A DNA stretch of 64,000 nt, taken from assembly GCF_016919725.2 (NCBI RefSeq), contig NZ_JAJERH010000005.1, forward strand, positions 62,001 to 126,000. The letters run 5' to 3'. This document shows positions 62,616 to 64,000 of this stretch, piece by piece. How positions within the stretch are numbered: position 1 is the stretch's first letter; each line of letters opens with the position of its first letter. The notes below the pieces were generated by a model that made no database searches, was not told where the DNA came from, and saw only the letters and a program-made list of their open reading frames with translations. The DNA comes from Virgibacillus sp. AGTR (GTDB lineage: Bacteria; Bacillota; Bacilli; Bacillales; Amphibacillaceae). The translations under genes were made by a program, and so were the position numbers.

Positions 62616-63887
62616 CTAATACACATTAATTGTATTTTCATTCATATTCTCTAAAATTTCTTTCACACGTGCGAGGAAGTTGCCGCAAACAAGACCATCC
62701 AATATACGATGATCTAAAGATAAGGATAAATTAACCATGTCACGAGCTGCAAACATATCATTAACGATCATTGGTCGCTTCACAATAGATTCAACCTGCA
62801 AAATTGCTGCCTGTGGATGATTGATAACGCCCATGGAGTGGATAGAACCAAAGGAACCAGTATTATTAACGGTAAATGTACCGCCCTTCATATCATCGCC
62901 AGTTAATTTGTTAGTTCTTGCCTTTATTGCTAGTTCATGAATTTGCTTAGCAATTCCTTTTATACTTTTATCGTCTGCATGATGAATCACAGGCACGAAT
63001 AATTCTTCGTCTTTCGCTACCGCGATCGATAAATTAATATCCTTACGCTGAATAATCTTATCTTCTGCCCATGTACTATTTAGTTGTGGGAATTCTTTTA
63101 AGCTTTGAGCTACAGCTTTCACAAAAAATGCAAAAAATGTTAATCCGTAGCCTTCTTTTTGCTTGAACGAATCCTTTATTTTATTTCTGTATGTAACAAG
63201 ATCTGTTACATCTACTTCAACAGTCATCCAAGCATGAGGAATTTCTTGTTTAGATCGAACCATATTTTGGGCGATCGCTTTACGCACTCCTGTAACTGGG
63301 ATTTCGATATCACCTGTTTGCATAGTCGGCTGTGGTTTCGACGGAGATTCTTTTGCTTGTTTATTTTCAACAGTTGGTGTTACAGCTTTATTGTCATGTT
63401 CTGTAGGAGCTGGTATCTTACCAGAAGAAATTAGCTTTTCGATATCCTTTCTAGTAATTCTACCTGCTTTACCTGTGCCTTCTACCTGTTCAAGATCTAT
63501 ATTATTTTCTTGCGCCATTCGTAATACAGCTGGAGAATAACGTTTTTTCATAGACTGATCTTTTGCATCATTAGAGCTGTCCATATCGGTTTGCTGCTTA
63601 TTCTCCTTGCTCGGTTCTGAACCTTTTGCGGCACCAGCACTACTTGCTTCCGTATCGATATAACACATTAAATCTCCAACTGCAATGGTGTCCCCTTCTT
63701 GAGCAACTAATTCCTTAATTGTTCCAGTAAAGGAGGATGGCACTTCTGCATTTACTTTATCTGTCATTACTTCAGCAATAGGATCATACTTATTCACTTT
63801 ATCTCCAACATTAACGAGCCAAGAACTAATCGTCCCCTCTGTAACACTCTCACCCAATTGTGGCATATTAATTTTTTCTTTCGCCAT
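62616..63887 (-). CDS. bkdB: Branched-chain 2-oxoacid dehydrogenase E2 (dihydrolipoyl acyltransferase)
   Basis: 423 aa. The lipoyl domain has the lipoylated Lys44 (AEVMTDKVNAEV), the E1/E3-binding domain reads YSPAVLRMAQENNIDLEQVE, and the catalytic domain ends with SLDHRILDGLVCG (His and Asp). Asp/Ser/Lys-rich linkers separate the domains. It makes branched acyl-CoA starters for branched fatty acids. It follows the E1-beta gene by 20 nt. Confidence 0.95.
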   Translation of the reverse strand: MAKEKINMPQLGESVTEGTISSWLVNVGDKVNKYDPIAEVMTDKVNAEVPSSFTGTIKELVAQEGDTIAVGDLMCYIDTEASSAGAAKGSEPSKENKQQTDMDSSNDAKDQSMKKRYSPAVLRMAQENNIDLEQVEGTGKAGRITRKDIEKLISSGKIPAPTEHDNKAVTPTVENKQAKESPSKPQPTMQTGDIEIPVTGVRKAIAQNMVRSKQEIPHAWMTVEVDVTDLVTYRNKIKDSFKQKEGYGLTFFAFFVKAVAQSLKEFPQLNSTWAEDKIIQRKDINLSIAVAKDEELFVPVIHHADDKSIKGIAKQIHELAIKARTNKLTGDDMKGGTFTVNNTGSFGSIHSMGVINHPQAAILQVESIVKRPMIVNDMFAARDMVNLSLSLDHRILDGLVCGNFLARVKEILENMNENTINVY

Positions 63888-63907
63888 TTGTGGTCTACCT
63901 CCTTTAA

Positions 63908-64000
63908 TTAAAATTCTGCAAGTTCCCGCATTGCTTTTTCCACTTTGTCTGGATTAATCATAAAATATTTTTCCATTGTTGGCGCATATGGCATTGCTGG
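63908..64000 (-). CDS. bkdAB: C-terminal end of 2-oxoisovalerate dehydrogenase E1 beta (cut by window edge)
   Basis: The 30 visible residues (PAMPYAPTMEKYFMINPDKV, then EKAMRELAEF) are the typical E1-beta C-terminus. It belongs to the bkd operon with the E2 gene. The rest is outside the window. Confidence 0.82.
   Translation of the reverse strand, partial: PAMPYAPTMEKYFMINPDKVEKAMRELAEF

Overview
The window is low-GC Firmicutes DNA. The large set of sporulation genes (spmA, spmB, dacB, spoIIA operon, dacF, spoVA, spoIIM, a YjcZ-type peptide), the stressosome peptide Prli42, and a gene order matching the B. subtilis dacB/scp/lysA/spoVA/spoIIA/drm/xerD/fur and yqk/yqj blocks all point to an endospore-forming Bacillaceae. 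Protein character resembles Oceanobacillus/Virgibacillus, but genus is inference.

Positions 1 to about 21,700 are the integrase-proximal part of a prophage; the other end lies left of the window. From right to left it holds a tyrosine integrase, a CI/LexA-like repressor facing a Cro-like gene across two divergent promoters with 17-bp GTTTCC-N5-GGAAAC operators, an excisionase-like gene, and a damaged Rha antirepressor. A run of small early ORFs follows, then a replication module (DUF2800, DUF2815, family-A DNA polymerase, PcfK/PcfJ, a primase-VapE helicase, an iteron-like region, VRR-NUC nuclease and a frameshifted SNF2-type helicase). The late end has an ArpU/RinA-like regulator, a lipoprotein cargo gene, HNH nuclease, TerS, TerL and the first codons of the probable portal gene. 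Most early genes are coupled by 1 to 8 nt overlaps, and several genes of 20 to 59 codons sit in the gaps. The phage sits just past spmB, where B. subtilis has rluB and resABC.

Positions 21,700 to 46,500 are core chromosome, nearly all on the minus strand: spmB, spmA, dacB; a SodF-type superoxide dismutase; scpB, scpA; orphan ribT; an M50 peptidase; ppiB; lysA; a shortened spoVA cluster (AA, AB, AF only); dacF, spoIIAA, spoIIAB, sigF; drm, punA, pdp; xerD; yqzK; fur with a PerR-type box; spoIIM; an endonuclease Q homolog; nudF; and a plus-strand aldo/keto reductase.

Positions 46,500 to 64,000 carry the yqk/yqj/bkd block: yqkB, yqjQ, yqjP, rocB, a glycerophosphodiester phosphodiesterase, namA, rnz, an aldehyde dehydrogenase, dinB, yqjE, yqjD, mce, prli42, yqjA, brxB, bkdB and the end of the E1-beta gene.

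The unexplained structure lies mainly between core genes. There are four copies of a roughly 190-bp dispersed element, two to three copies of a second stem-forming element, two related fragments that look like TnpB/IS605-type right ends without tnpB, a 290-bp MITE-like unit, an M-box-like fragment, and a 110-bp structured hairpin between convergent genes. No tRNA, rRNA or CRISPR array was recognised.
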